The notes: generated from the sequence alone by a model not told the origin. A stretch of 47,502 nt of DNA from a candidate division WS6 bacterium OLB21 (GCA_001567305.1 JYPD01000029.1:1-47502), one strand, 5' to 3'. Shown: positions 7,989 through 18,665, counted from the first letter of the stretch. Numbers and translations are program-made.

Positions 7989-8967
7989 TAACATCAAGAT
8001 GTTCTAATGATTCACTTACACCATTAACGACTGTATGCAGAGGGTTATCAACTACATGTGCTGGTACACCTGTAGCCTTAGTGAATAGCTCATCAATGTT
8101 TCTGATCAAAGCAGTACCTCCGGATAACACCATTCCCCTATCTATTATGTCTGAAGATAATTCTGGTGGAGTCTTTTCGAGGACATTCTTAATTGAACCT
8201 ATGATTTGATTAAGTACAACTTTAATCGAATCAACAATATCGTTGGAATTCACAACAACCGAAATAGGCATACCCGATGTTGCATCACGACCTCTGACTT
8301 CCATCTCTAAAGGCGTATCAAGTAAAGTTGCACTTCCAATTTCAATTTTGATTTTTTCAGCCATTTGCTCTCCAACTAGAATATTGTGCCTTCTGCGCAT
8401 ATGGTTTGCGATTGCATCATTTACTGCATCTCCAGCGATTCTTTTAGACTCAAAAGTGACAATTCCGTTCATAGATATAACAGCGATTTCCGAAGTGCCC
8501 CCGCCCATATTAACAATCATGTTTCCTGCCGAAGTGCTGATAGGGAGTTTTGCACCTATTGCAGCCGCAATCGGCTCAGGGATCAAATAGATTTTTCCTG
8601 CACCTGCCGATGCCGCAGCTTCGATGACAGCTCTTTCTTCAACTGATGTAACACCAGCTGGAACACTAATCATAACTTCTGGTTTGAAGAATCGCGTTCT
8701 GCCAAGTGCCTTATTCAAGAGATTGCTAATTAATGCTTCTGTGAGTTTATAACTTGCGATAACACCCTGTCTGATTGGTCTTCTAGCGACGATATTTCCG
8801 GGAACCTTTCCCAACATTTCTTTAGCTTCTTCACCAATAGCAAGAACCTGTTTATCATCTAATGAAATTGCCACTACTGTTGGCTCTGAAACAACAACAC
8901 CCCTACCCTGCACTGCTACAAGCGAATTGGCCGTCCCCAAATCAATAGCTACTTTTTTACCTGCCAT
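7963..8967 (-). CDS. mreB: Rod-shape-determining actin homologue MreB
   Basis: The 334-residue product has the actin-fold phosphate loops IDLGTANSLV (N-terminus) and VNMGGGTSEIAVI, the adenosine motif MVLSGGTALIRNID and the MreB-typical EPTVVAI, RPIRQGVIASY and PEPIAAAIGAKLP segments. MreB filaments guide sidewall peptidoglycan synthesis at the membrane. MreC, MreD and RodA are not adjacent. It is convergent with the ATP-grasp cluster (26-base overlap) and divergent from the PEGA gene, with which it shares a 60-base promoter region. Confidence 0.95.
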   Translation of the reverse strand: MAGKKVAIDLGTANSLVAVQGRGVVVSEPTVVAISLDDKQVLAIGEEAKEMLGKVPGNIVARRPIRQGVIASYKLTEALISNLLNKALGRTRFFKPEVMISVPAGVTSVEERAVIEAAASAGAGKIYLIPEPIAAAIGAKLPISTSAGNMIVNMGGGTSEIAVISMNGIVTFESKRIAGDAVNDAIANHMRRRHNILVGEQMAEKIKIEIGSATLLDTPLEMEVRGRDATSGMPISVVVNSNDIVDSIKVVLNQIIGSIKNVLEKTPPELSSDIIDRGMVLSGGTALIRNIDELFTKATGVPAHVVDNPLHTVVNGVSESLEHLDVIKRSLRGS

Positions 8968-9027
8968 AGTTTACTTGGAAGCTTGTCTAATAATTGATAT
9001 ACTCAGTCCCAGAATCATAGTACATGC

Positions 9028-10488
9028 ATGCTAAAAAGTAAATTTCTAACAATCATGGTTGTGCTTGCCGTATTCCTACTGTTTGCAGGAATAGCGGCTA
9101 TTGCGATTATTATATCACGCGGAGGAACTCTTACTGACTCTGGGCTGGTTCTCGAATCAGGGGTTGTTCGAATACAAACAGATCCTGCTGATTTAATTGC
9201 AAATTTCTATCTTAATGATAAAGAAATTAAACTACAAGACAAGCGCATAAACGGTCTACTAGCTGGGGAATACACAATCCGTATTGAGGCAGAAGGTTAT
9301 TCGTCTTGGGAAAAAACCATTAAAGTTGACTCGGGAATAGTTTTAGACATCAGCGCAAAACTCTATCCCGTTGAACTTGCTCTTTCACAGCTTACAAATA
9401 CCAATATTGATCGAGCATTCTTCTCTGAATCGGGAGAATATGTATATTATACGGTTACAAATTCCCAGTTTGGTTCAGATATTGGTATCTGGCGCATGAG
9501 ACTTGCACAGAGCCAATTTATTTTTAGCCCCAATCAAAACCAGCCTGAAAAAATCTCTAATCTAACTCCGGAACTTAAAGATTTATTCTCTGCAGGCTCT
9601 TATGAGCTTATTCCAAGCCCAGATAACAATCGTCTAATGATCAAGGACGATAATAACACCATATTTGTATTAAGCATCGCCTCTAATCCATCTGTAAGTC
9701 CGACCAACCTAGAAACAACTCTAGGGTTTCGAATTGATCATGCAGCTTGGTTTAACAATTCTGGCTCTATTGTCGTTCGCAGTGGAAAGCTATTAGTTGA
9801 ATACAATCTTAATAACTCAATTACCACTTTAGTAAACTTTGCAAACGAAGATGATCTTATTTACGCCGCAAACAATTTTGTAGTCTATGTCATAAGAGAT
9901 AATGCAATTTGGCAGTATCAAAATTCGGTTCTTACACCTCTTAAGCTAGAAAATATTCAGTTACCCGAGCAAATAGATTCTATCTACACACCAACCAATA
10001 ATAGGCGCTTTCTAGCGCTAAAATCGGGTGAGAATTATTACTATCTTGACTCAGAAAAAAGTCTGCTCTATAAAATCGAAGAGCCTGATTTGGAATACTA
10101 CGCCTTTTCTCAAGACGGCAGAGCCCTATTGTTTAAGAACAATGATTTACTGCTTGCTTTCAGTGTAAGAGAAATTATTGCTCTAAATACAATTGAAACC
10201 AAACTTATCAATACAGAACTTGCTATTGTTAAAGACAAAGATATTGCGAAATTTGTTCCTCAGTCATCACATTTTCTACACTATAAAAATGGTGACGATC
10301 ATGTGATTACAGTTACAGAAAAAAACGGATCGAATCAGATCACATTGCTAAATAATGCAGGAATAAAAAATTCAGACTTCGGATTTGACTCAACTGGAAA
10401 CAGATTCATTGTTTTACTTCAAGATGAATCTGCAGATATTGAGAATGCAAGTTCCAACTTGTATACGATTAACCTTGAGAAGCCTTAA
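9028..10488 (+). CDS. Membrane-anchored protein with PEGA domain and beta-propeller-like repeats
   Basis: The 486-residue protein has one N-terminal membrane helix (about residues 8-29) acting as signal anchor. A PEGA domain follows (about 45-112: VRIQTDPADLIANFYLND, KRINGLLAGEYTIRIEAEGY, then WEKTIKVDSG). The rest has repeated strands with YVYYTVTN, RLMIKDDNN, SIVVRSGKL and GNRFIVLL segments, as in WD40/TolB-like propellers. The bulk is probably extracytoplasmic. PEGA proteins are common surface proteins of CPR and other bacteria; the ligand is unknown. It stands alone between mreB and tRNA-Arg. Confidence 0.78.
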   Translation: MLKSKFLTIMVVLAVFLLFAGIAAIAIIISRGGTLTDSGLVLESGVVRIQTDPADLIANFYLNDKEIKLQDKRINGLLAGEYTIRIEAEGYSSWEKTIKVDSGIVLDISAKLYPVELALSQLTNTNIDRAFFSESGEYVYYTVTNSQFGSDIGIWRMRLAQSQFIFSPNQNQPEKISNLTPELKDLFSAGSYELIPSPDNNRLMIKDDNNTIFVLSIASNPSVSPTNLETTLGFRIDHAAWFNNSGSIVVRSGKLLVEYNLNNSITTLVNFANEDDLIYAANNFVVYVIRDNAIWQYQNSVLTPLKLENIQLPEQIDSIYTPTNNRRFLALKSGENYYYLDSEKSLLYKIEEPDLEYYAFSQDGRALLFKNNDLLLAFSVREIIALNTIETKLINTELAIVKDKDIAKFVPQSSHFLHYKNGDDHVITVTEKNGSNQITLLNNAGIKNSDFGFDSTGNRFIVLLQDESADIENASSNLYTINLEKP

Positions 10489-10499
10489 GGAAACATTTT

Positions 10500-10576
10500 G
10501 CACCAGTAGCTCAGACGGATAGAGCAAGGCACTCCTAACGCCTAGGCCGCAGGTTCGACTCCTGCCTGGTGCACCA
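10500..10576 (+). tRNA. tRNA-Arg(CCT)
   Basis: Acceptor GCACCAG pairs with CTGGTGC. The D-arm is GCTC/GAGC, the anticodon loop CTCCTAA gives CCT, the T-loop is TTCGACT, and discriminator A plus CCA is encoded (10574-10576). The last anticodon-stem pair is an A-C mismatch. Confidence 0.93.
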
Positions 10577-10601
10577 ATAGCATTTCACACTGACGAGATA
10601 G

Positions 10602-11201
10602 TTATTTCTTGCCAAGCCTGCCTTCAACACCTGTGAGTTTTGCGCTATATGTTGAATAATCCATAACCTCAATGTTCTCAAACCATAAGGCCATTTCTTC
10701 GTCTGCCTCAGCAACTTCACCGGATGCATGAACTAGGTTATAGAATGGGCGTTTGTGGGCATTTGCAAGTTCTGCGTTATCGATCGAAAAATCTCCTCTT
10801 ATAGTCCCTGGCAGTGCGTTCGCAGGATTAGTCTCTCCAACAAGTTTTCGACCTATCTTAACTGCTCCAGGACCTTCCCAGACCATAGCTAAAACGGGGC
10901 CAAAAGTTAAATATTCTACATTCCACTGTTTTATCAGCTTCCCAATCTCTATCGGATCTTCTGATCCAAGCTCCTTGATTGGATCGATTCCTTTTTCTTT
11001 ATACTCACTGAGTGTCCTTTCCCCTACTTTTCGATACCACTTTTCTGAGTCTGGATAGTGTGACTTGCCCATGTCTTCTGTTCCTTGAATAAATTCAAGT
11101 GCGACAAGCTTCAGACCTATTCGCTCGAACCTCTTAATTATTTCTCCCATAAGCCCCCTGGCAACTCCATCGTGTTTAATAATAATTACTGTCTTTTCCA
11201 T
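10602..11201 (-). CDS. ndk: Nucleoside diphosphate kinase (second copy, divergent)
   Basis: The 199-residue protein begins MEKTVIIIKHDGVARGLMGE, the NDK start with TVIIIKHDGV in place of TxxxIKPDGV, and ends its core with GTIRGDFSIDNAELANAHKR and the histidine segment NLVHASGEVAEADEE. The His that carries the phosphate is kept, but the usual SDS after it is changed to SGE. NDKs are normally about 140 residues; the extra length lies in a mid-protein insertion (SEKWYRKVGERTLSEYKEKG onward) and the tail. The enzyme transfers phosphate from ATP to other NDPs. It lies 20 bases after the first ndk in the same direction, and the two share the insertion. Confidence 0.88.
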   Translation of the reverse strand: MEKTVIIIKHDGVARGLMGEIIKRFERIGLKLVALEFIQGTEDMGKSHYPDSEKWYRKVGERTLSEYKEKGIDPIKELGSEDPIEIGKLIKQWNVEYLTFGPVLAMVWEGPGAVKIGRKLVGETNPANALPGTIRGDFSIDNAELANAHKRPFYNLVHASGEVAEADEEMALWFENIEVMDYSTYSAKLTGVEGRLGKK

Positions 11202-11220
11202 AATGTCAGTTGATAATAAA

Positions 11221-11844
11221 TTAGGTAAGAGCTTCGTATGAACCGGTGTAATCTAAGCGCTCATAATCGCTTAGATCTTTGTATTTGTCTCCGAACCAAT
11301 GCTTGATTTCTCTCTTTGCCTCTTCTGCAGAATCTGAACGATGCACCAAGGTTGAGAATACTATTCTTCCTGATTTAACCGCAAATTGAGGAGTATCAAA
11401 TCCGAAGTCACCTCGAATCGATCCCACATCTGCAACTGTTGGATCTGTCCTACCTACAAGTTTCTCGATCACCTTTACTGCTTGATTGCCTTCCCAGACA
11501 GAAATAACGACTGGGCCACTTACAAGATATCGTACTAACGAATCATAGATTTTGTTTCCAATTTCGAGTTTATCGACTGTGCCTAGATCAGTGAGTATTT
11601 GTTTGGCATCATTGTTGTAATTATTGTAGGTTTTCTCTCCCATCGTGGTAAGCCATTCTGTAGTTCCGGGATAATTACCTCTGGCTTGTGCTTCTGTCGC
11701 CTGAATCATTCTTGCCGCTACAAGTTTGAGACCAATTCTTTCCAGTCGAGAGAATATCTCTCCGACGAGTCCTCTTTTTACGCCATCTGGTTTTATCATT
11801 AAAAAAGTTTTCTCAATATTACTGAACTGTTTCTGCGGCATCAC
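11221..11844 (-). CDS. ndk: Nucleoside diphosphate kinase (first copy)
   Basis: The 207-residue protein has the standard NDK motifs: TFLMIKPDGVKRGLVGEI, RLERIGLKLVAARMIQ, GSIRGDFGFDTPQFAVKSGR and the catalytic-histidine motif LVHRSDSAEEAKREI. Like its neighbour it carries an insertion (YPGTTEWLTTMGEKTYNNYN and following) not found in the short canonical form. This copy keeps the HxSDS-type motif and so is the more canonical enzyme. It is 8 bases downstream of tmk and probably co-transcribed, forming a dNTP-supply unit. Confidence 0.93.
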   Translation of the reverse strand: MMPQKQFSNIEKTFLMIKPDGVKRGLVGEIFSRLERIGLKLVAARMIQATEAQARGNYPGTTEWLTTMGEKTYNNYNNDAKQILTDLGTVDKLEIGNKIYDSLVRYLVSGPVVISVWEGNQAVKVIEKLVGRTDPTVADVGSIRGDFGFDTPQFAVKSGRIVFSTLVHRSDSAEEAKREIKHWFGDKYKDLSDYERLDYTGSYEALT

Positions 11845-11851
11845 AAAAAGG

Positions 11852-12475
11852 TTAAGATTTAATATAGGGATTAGCTATCGAGATAATACTATCTCTAACT
11901 TCTTCTATAGATTTGTCTCCATTTATAACAACCCATTTTCCGAAAATATTGTCGCTGGCCATGTTTTTGAATGCTTTTCGCAGTAACTCCTGTTTTTTTA
12001 TACTTCCTTCGTATTTATCAAGTCCTTCTGTATGTCCCTCTTCATTAAGCTTTCGCTGCATAGCAATCTTAGGATCAACATCAAGAAAAATTACAAGATC
12101 TGGAACAGGAATGCTAAGCAACTTTGCATAATCAAGGGCATCTTCTACTTGTAGAGCCTTCTCCAAAATACATTGATAAGCTATATTTGTGGTGAAGTAG
12201 CCATCGGCAATGAAATGCTCAGTTTTGCTTTTAACAGTTTTCTTAATCTTCTCCTTCCATAGAAGCTGATCTAAAGCAAAGGCACTAAATAGCGTCTTAG
12301 AGTCGATACTAATTTCGTCATGAATTGCAGGATGAATAACATGGTGATAAATAACACTATCGTGATCTGGGAAACCAACCGTATCGATGATTTGATCAGA
12401 GGATAACGCTGCAACAAGTTCTTCTCTTTGCCTTCCCTTGCCTGCACCATCGATGCCTTCGATTACGATAAACAT
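11852..12475 (-). CDS. tmk: Thymidylate kinase
   Basis: The 207-residue P-loop kinase starts MFIVIEGIDGAGKGRQREEL (Walker A GIDGAGKG). It has the HFIADGYFTTNIAYQ segment in the position of the DRYxxSxxAYQ motif, with Gly instead of Arg, and a C-terminal LVIFLDVDPKIAMQRK. It phosphorylates dTMP to dTDP, feeding NDK encoded just downstream. The loss of the DR arginine is unusual because that residue contacts the phosphate donor or acceptor site in TMPK; a related dNMP kinase cannot be excluded. Confidence 0.87.
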   Translation of the reverse strand: MFIVIEGIDGAGKGRQREELVAALSSDQIIDTVGFPDHDSVIYHHVIHPAIHDEISIDSKTLFSAFALDQLLWKEKIKKTVKSKTEHFIADGYFTTNIAYQCILEKALQVEDALDYAKLLSIPVPDLVIFLDVDPKIAMQRKLNEEGHTEGLDKYEGSIKKQELLRKAFKNMASDNIFGKWVVINGDKSIEEVRDSIISIANPYIKS

Positions 12476-12523
12476 ATTGGATTATGAATGATTTAGGCTA
12501 TTTTAGCAGATAGGAATTCAAGT

Positions 12524-14858
12524 TCAATGCTTAAACCAGTATTTTTTCCCATCAGAATAAATATGAACGGTGTTATTCTGATCAGTTCTATAAACATCTA
12601 TGCCTGAGTCTTGCAATCGTTGAAGCACTTCTGGATGCGGATGATTAAATTTATTATTCTTACCTGCGGATATTATTGCAACCTCAGGATTAGTTGACTC
12701 GAGGAGCTTATTTGAAGTACTTGTTTTACTACCATGATGAGCAATTTTCAGCACATCAATGTCAGATACCAGTATTTCTGCTTCTATTTTCTCTTCAATA
12801 TCTCCAGTAAAAAGCATATCGAAATCGTTATAGCGCAATTGAAAAACCAACGAATTATCGTTTGCTGACAATGTGCTTCTATCTAAGCTTTTATCAGGCC
12901 AGAGAAAATCAAGAACCGTACAGCATCCAAGAACAATTGATTCTCCTGCAAATTTAGTTGTTGATTTTACATTTGACATGAGCTTTTCAAGAAAAGCGTA
13001 AGCTTGAGAAGAAGATTTGTGATCAGAGATTATTAAATTCTTAATCTTGTATCGAGCTAAAACTTCAACAGCTCCGCCAAGATGATCAAGGTCTGGATGA
13101 GTTATTACTAGATAATCTATCTCTCTTATCCAAACCGGAAGGATTTGTCCAAGCCTGGATAATACTGATGCGTCGGGACCTCCATCAACAAGAAGATATT
13201 TTCCGTCTGCAGACCTGATAAGTATCGAATCTCCTTGTCCAACTTCTAGAACACTAATTTGTAGGATATTTTGCTGTTCGTACTTTAGATAAGGAAAGTT
13301 AGTGATTACTAATAACAGAACCATTAGGAGTTTTATCATCGGAAAATTTGTGAAATAAATAAAGAATTACCAAAAACAAGATAAACATCATAGATAAAGT
13401 GTCCCTGTTGTCGTTTATTGTAATAACTCCATTCTCAATTGCAGAAAGAGCTTTGACAACTTGTACAAAATATTCCAACACGCTCCATAAGGGGATGTAA
13501 ATTAATACTACAAATGTTGGTAGAACGAAACTAACTGCTATTGCTGCAATTCCTAACAACATAATTATGGGGATACACCAAGCGATTAATACATTTGCAA
13601 TCGGACTAAGAAGCGGTATTGAGCCGAATGAATTAAACGATATTGGAAGAGTTGCGAGCGTTGCCGCAACAGTTACAGCAAATTCTGACCTTATATTCTC
13701 TCCAAGTAATTTAGGAAGGAAGCGTTTTACAACAGGTTCAAGCAAGATGAGACCAAGCGTTGCCGCAAAGGACAGTTGGAGGCTTAAAGAATAAAGCATT
13801 AAGGGATTAATTATTAGCATTGTTATCATTGCTAAAGAAAGCGATGCACTAACCGCCCCTCTTCTGCCGGATAGTTTTCCAAGTAACATTGCATAACCCA
13901 TGATAGTTGCTCGAAGTGCAGGAAGATTGTCTACACCAACTAATACTAAAAATGTGCTTACCAGAATGATTGATGCATATAATAAATGCTTTCTATTAAA
14001 CACACCAGCTAAAGCACAGACAGATGTTATTAACATTGTGACATTAAATCCGGATACAGCAATAACATGAGTTGTTCCAGTTCTTGAGAGGTCGTTTCCG
14101 AAACCAAGCATGAATTCTTCTCTTGTACCAATCAGCATACCTATGGCGAGTGCGGCATGAGGTTCGGGTAAATTCGTTTGCATCTGATTTCTAATGTAGT
14201 TTCGGAGATCGCGAATCATAACTCGAATATCTGCAGATTCTTGAGGAAAAAGTTTATAATCATGAACATCTGCCAAGGCGAAAACACCCTTGGTCTTAAG
14301 GAATAATGGATAGTCAAACTCTTCAAGCTTTTCGGGAGTTTCTAATAACGACCTAAACTCTATTTCTTGATATTGATCAATCTCTGAATATCGACTAAGT
14401 CGAATCTGAACTAATCCTCCATTAATGCTAGTTTCTGCTTCATTTAAAGTTTTTACCGAGGTTGGACTTATTAGGGCATACTTAAACCTGCCCTGCTGAT
14501 AAGGGATTGAGGACACGAAGCCTCTGACAGTCACCTCATTTTCTAAATAATTTGCTATATGCCCTTCTCGGGAATGAATCTGGATAGATTCAGTCAAAGA
14601 AATTGAAGTAAGGAAACACAGAAATATAAATATAAAAGAGAATCGAAAATTATTGAATACAAACATACCCATTGAAACCATTGTTATTGCATTAGCCCAA
14701 TAAACTAAACCCGAAACATGGAGATATATAGTTACAACAATTAAAAGATAGCTGATCGGAAGCGGATACGCTTTTAAATAGCCTCCTAATATAGACAAGC
14801 TATAAACTGATTTGGGATTTGAGTTTCTCGAAAGTTGCATTGCCAATACCTGATACAT
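12524..14858 (-). CDS. comEC: DNA-uptake channel ComEC (probable single gene broken by one indel)
   Basis: Two overlapping frames make one ComEC. The N-terminal frame (13299-14858, 519 residues) has two early helices, a DUF4131-like extracellular OB region and the Competence multi-helix domain with HAALAIGMLIGTREEF and TGTTHVIAVSGFNVTMLITS. The C-terminal frame (12524-13339) has a membrane helix followed by the metallo-beta-lactamase domain: EVGQGDSILI, VITHPDLDHLGGA, LFTGDIEE and KIAHHGSKTS. Removing one base in the A/T run 13343-13349 fuses them into 777 residues, a normal ComEC length and domain order. It imports single-stranded DNA, and the MBL domain is proposed to degrade one strand. 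A true two-gene arrangement with overlap is the alternative. Confidence 0.85.
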
Positions 14859-15396
14859 TTAACAAGTCTTCAAGAGTTTTGTATGGTCTGGAATCGATTA
14901 TTTTTTGAGCTGTGGAAGGCCCTACCCCGCTTAATGTTTGCAATTCTTGCATTGACGCTGTATTAATCGAAACAGCAGTAGCGGAAGTTGTGCTATTGGT
15001 TGAGCTGGTTTGAGTTTTTGCAGGAACGAATAATTTATAACCAGGTTCAGAAACTGCTGAGAGTTTTACATCTTTGTGAACAAACTTCATATCTGCTTCT
15101 GGATGAAGCCCTCCTGCTAATTGGATAAGCTCAATAACTAAGAGGTCTTTAGATAGTTCGTATACACCAGGATTATTAACATAACCTGTTATTTCGACAA
15201 AATAGGAGCTATTGATAACATTATCGCTAACGGCTTCTTCTGCAATCTGCTGCTGTTCGATAGCAACAGAACCCTGAAAATCTGAATTTTGATGGATTAC
15301 AAAGACAGCAATAACTACTATAACTGACAATATTGCTATCTGACTTTTGTATTTGTTGGCGAAGATTTTTATCTGTTCAAGTATTTCCATAGGCAA
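14800..15396 (-). CDS. comEA: Competence DNA receptor ComEA
   Basis: The 198-residue protein has an N-terminal membrane helix (about residues 17-34), an SLBB-like domain (YFVEITGYVNNPGVYEL to LFVPAK, about 64-125), a Ser/Thr-rich linker and a C-terminal helix-hairpin-helix pair (VSINTASMQELQTLSGVGPS, then DLLNVSGIGNATFEKLKS). This is the standard ComEA plan: it binds double-stranded DNA at the outer face of the membrane and hands it to ComEC. It overlaps the comEC start by 59 bases, so the two are translationally linked. A second in-frame ATG at 15390 is an equally good start. Confidence 0.93.
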   Translation of the reverse strand: MPMEILEQIKIFANKYKSQIAILSVIVVIAVFVIHQNSDFQGSVAIEQQQIAEEAVSDNVINSSYFVEITGYVNNPGVYELSKDLLVIELIQLAGGLHPEADMKFVHKDVKLSAVSEPGYKLFVPAKTQTSSTNSTTSATAVSINTASMQELQTLSGVGPSTAQKIIDSRPYKTLEDLLNVSGIGNATFEKLKSQISL

Positions 15397-15424
15397 ATAC
15401 TAAAACAGATTTATGAATTGATTA

Positions 15425-16204
15425 TTAACGATCTCGTATTTCTAACTCAATCTCATTAATTACTATTGTCTGGACTGGTCTTGAGAAAGTACTTAGTGGA
15501 TTGTCAATTTCAATTTTTGACATATCGTTGATTAAGGATGAGTTCTGCACAACTTCGCCAAATACTGTATGACGGCCTCAAGATATGCAACTCTTGGATC
15601 TGTCGACTCACCAAGCACAATAAAAAATTGACTGCCGATCTTGTTCGGTCCAGCAGCCGCCATTGCTACACGATACTTGGCTATTCTCTTAGAAACTAAC
15701 CCCTCGGTACTTGAATACCCTTCTACAGTAAGCTCTTGCCTTAGATCGCTCGCATAATTAAGACTATCCCAGTTTATTTCATGGTTGATCGTATAACCAG
15801 GACCTCCGAACTGATCGTCTTCGTTATTATTATTCAGCGTATTAGGGCTTCCTCCTTGGATAAGCACATTCGGGATGAGTCGATGAAAGGTAAGTCCATT
15901 ATAGAAATCATTTGATGTCAGATAGAGGAAATTTTTTGACAGTGTTTGGAGCAGAATCTTCGAATAGGTCGATTGTAAAATCGCCTAAGTTCGTTTTAAT
16001 AATTACTCGATAATCTTTTGTCGGATCAAGGTCTGAGTTGACAATAAGTTCAGTAGGAGTTGGGGTTACAATCGCTTGTCTACCAAATCCGAAATCACTT
16101 AAGTTAACCGCTGTAAAATAGTTACTCATGATATAAAACAGCACAAACATCAACACTATTGTGCCAAGAATGCTCAACCAGAAGGCTCGATTATCTTTAA
16201 ACAT
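15425..16204 (-). CDS. Membrane-anchored cyclophilin-type peptidyl-prolyl isomerase (two indels)
   Basis: An N-terminal membrane helix (about residues 9-29) leads to a Pro/Thr linker and a cyclophilin domain starting [20 protein letters not shown]. The frame is lost in the six-T run 15932-15937 (one T too many) and regained as [20 protein letters not shown], with the [37 protein letters not shown] (cyclophilin AxxGPNxxGSQFFI core) motifs. A second shift at 15576-15577 (one base missing) restores [14 protein letters not shown] to the stop at 15425. The repaired length is 259 residues. It isomerises Xaa-Pro bonds, most likely outside the membrane. Confidence 0.87.
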
Positions 16205-16216
16205 ATAAAATATTTT

Positions 16217-18632
16217 CTAAGTAACAATATTCAAAATTTTATCTTGGACATAAATAACTTTTCTAATAGGTTTTTCGGCTATATGTTTCTGAATTGATTT
16301 AAGTGCGAGAGCCTTTGCCTCGACATCCGCTTGACCAGTTCCAGAACTTAAATTAAGTGTGTCTCTAAGTTTACCATTGACCTGAATGGCAATTGTAACT
16401 TCTTCTTCGAATAATAATTTTGAATCAAAACTTGGCCATCTCTGAAGATGGATCGATCCATTTGAATCGATATTGCTCCAGATTTCTTCGGTTAAAAATG
16501 GCGCATATGGAGCCAGCAACAGTAGGTAAGCCTTCCAATCCTCAAGAGAAACAGACTCTTTATTGTCTTCGAATATGTTTAGCTGCTTCATGAAGTCTGC
16601 GATGGCAACATTAAATCTCATTTCTTCGGTAGACTTAGTGATTCTGGAAATTAGTTTATGCATATTGTTGCTAAGTCCTTTATCCGAGAATTTAACTTTT
16701 GAGAAATCGTTAACTCTTTGCAAGAACCTTCTAACACCCTGAACCGCATTGTCATTCCAGGACTTATCTTGCTCTAGTGGTCCCATAAACATTTCGTACA
16801 TTCGAGTCGTATCTGCGCCATATTTTTCAATAACATCAAGAGGATTGATTACATTACCCCAGCGTTTGCTCATCTTTCTGCCGTCTTCTCCATGGATTAA
16901 ACCCTGATGACGGTGGAAAATGAAAGGTTCGTCAAACTTAATATATCCGGCATCAAATAGTACCTTAGTAAAGAACCTTGAATACAACAAATGCCCATTT
17001 ACATGTTCTGGGCCTCCGATATAGAAGTCTACCGGCATCCAGGTATTTAGCGCTTCTTTAGAAGCAAATTCGTTTTCGTTGTGAGGATCGATGTACCTAA
17101 GGTAGTACCAACTCGAACACATGAATGTATCAAGGGTATCGACTTCCCTTTTCCAACCTTTTCCGTATTTCCTTTCAACGCCTTTCTGGAATTCCGCAGA
17201 ATATGTCAGAGGTGACTGTCCTGTTGGCACGAATTCAACATCGTCTGGTAATAATACAGGTAGATCTTCAAGCTTTAATGGGTGAATTTCACCTTGCGGA
17301 TCATAAACAACTGGAATTGGAGCGCCCCAGAATCTTTGTCTTGATACAGACCAATCTCGCAATTTATATGCAGTTTTTGCATAACCAGTACCAGACTTTG
17401 TAAGCTTTTCAAGGATTGCAGGCCTTGCTTCAGCAAAACTAAGCCCATCAAATTCGTCTGAATTTGCAATGCTATATTTTTCGAGATTCGATTTTATCTC
17501 TTGTGAATAGCTAACATACTCTTGTTCCTTTGTCAGATACTTAATTTCAAGATCATGCTTGTTCGCAAATTCGTAATCTCGATCATCATGCCCCGGGACA
17601 GCCATAATCGCTCCCGATCCGTACTCAACCAGCACATAATCTGCAACAAATACAGGAATCTTTGATCCATTGATTGGATTAATGGCATTAATTCCTTCAA
17701 GTTTTAATCCTGACTTATCTTTATTCTGCTGTCTTTCGAGTTCTGTTTTATTGCGTGCTTTCTTTATGAAAGATTCGACATCCTTACTATTTTCTAATTG
17801 CTTCAGAACCTGATCTATGAGCTTATGTTCCGGTGCAATCGCCATAAATGTTACTCCATAGATTGTGTCGTGAGCTGTAGTGAAAACTTCGAGTTCTTTA
17901 ATCTCTCCAAGATTACCCTCCAAAGGGAATTTAACCACTGCCCCTTCTGATTTCCCAATCCAATCTCTTTGTCTTTTTATTGTTTCTTCTGGCCAATCTA
18001 CCTTATCTAAATCTGTGTGCAACCTTTCGGCATAGTCGGTGATCTTCAGATACCACTGTTCCATCTCTCTAAGTTCTACTTCAGAACCACATCTTTCGCA
18101 TAATCCATCTTCTACCTGTTCATTGGCAAGAACCGTTTTATCTTGATCACACCAATTAACAATTTGCTTCTTTCTGTATGCCAACCCTCTTTCTAGCATC
18201 AATAAAAAGAACCACTGCGTGAACTTATAATAGTCTGGATTATGGCTTCCAACTTCTCTATCCCAATCTAAACTTAGTCCGAGTGATTTAATTTGTTCAC
18301 GAAAATTATTGATTGCCTGATCGGTGCTTTGGGCGTGGGTGAATATTGGGTTTTAATTGCATAATTTTCTGCCGGCAAACCAAACGAGTCCCAGCCAATA
18401 ACCTGAAGCACATCGAATCCTGACATTCTTTTGTATCGTGCGAATATATCGCAAGCTGTATAACCTTCTGCATGACCGACATGCAACCCTGACCCAGAAG
18501 GGTATGGTAATTGTGGAAGAATATAGTATTTCTTGCTGGGATCAGGTTTCTCTTTTGCCTTATAGATCTTGCTTTCCTCCCAGTTATTACGCCACTTTTT
18601 TCTCGATCTTTTTTATGATCAAATTTTTGCAT
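16217..18632 (-). CDS. leuS: Leucyl-tRNA synthetase (four indels near the 5' end)
   Basis: The 661-residue intact part carries the editing domain ([20 protein letters not shown]), [33 protein letters not shown] and the [12 protein letters not shown] signature (KMSKS variant KMSKR), then the anticodon-binding domain. The first 140 residues are spread over three frames. Removing single bases in runs 18609-18614, 18596-18601, 18348-18350 and 18328-18330 gives [20 protein letters not shown], then [19 protein letters not shown] (HIGH-like motif HVGH) and [20 protein letters not shown]. The repaired 803 residues match class Ia LeuRS length. Four indels in 300 bases mark a low-quality patch. A TATAAT -10 box lies 28 bases before the start. 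Confidence 0.93.
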
Positions 18633-18659
18633 ATTAAAGTTACTTGAAAACTACTCACA

Positions 18660-18665
18660 ATTATA
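18660..18665 (-). promoter_or_regulatory. -10 box for leuS
   Basis: TATAAT on the minus strand, 28 bases upstream of the leuS ATG; the matching -35 is weak. The remaining sequence to 18907 (about 240 bases, AT-rich) holds no gene that I can see and must carry the promoter of the divergent 18908 gene. Confidence 0.5.

Noticed and set aside
7985-8646. Plus-strand frames of up to 115 codons opposite mreB
   Set aside because: They mirror the codon structure of a well-conserved minus-strand gene.
12524-14858. ComEC as two separate genes (membrane part and free metallohydrolase)
   Set aside because: The overlap sits at an A/T run, one base restores a single 777-residue protein with usual domain order, and this assembly has many similar indels.
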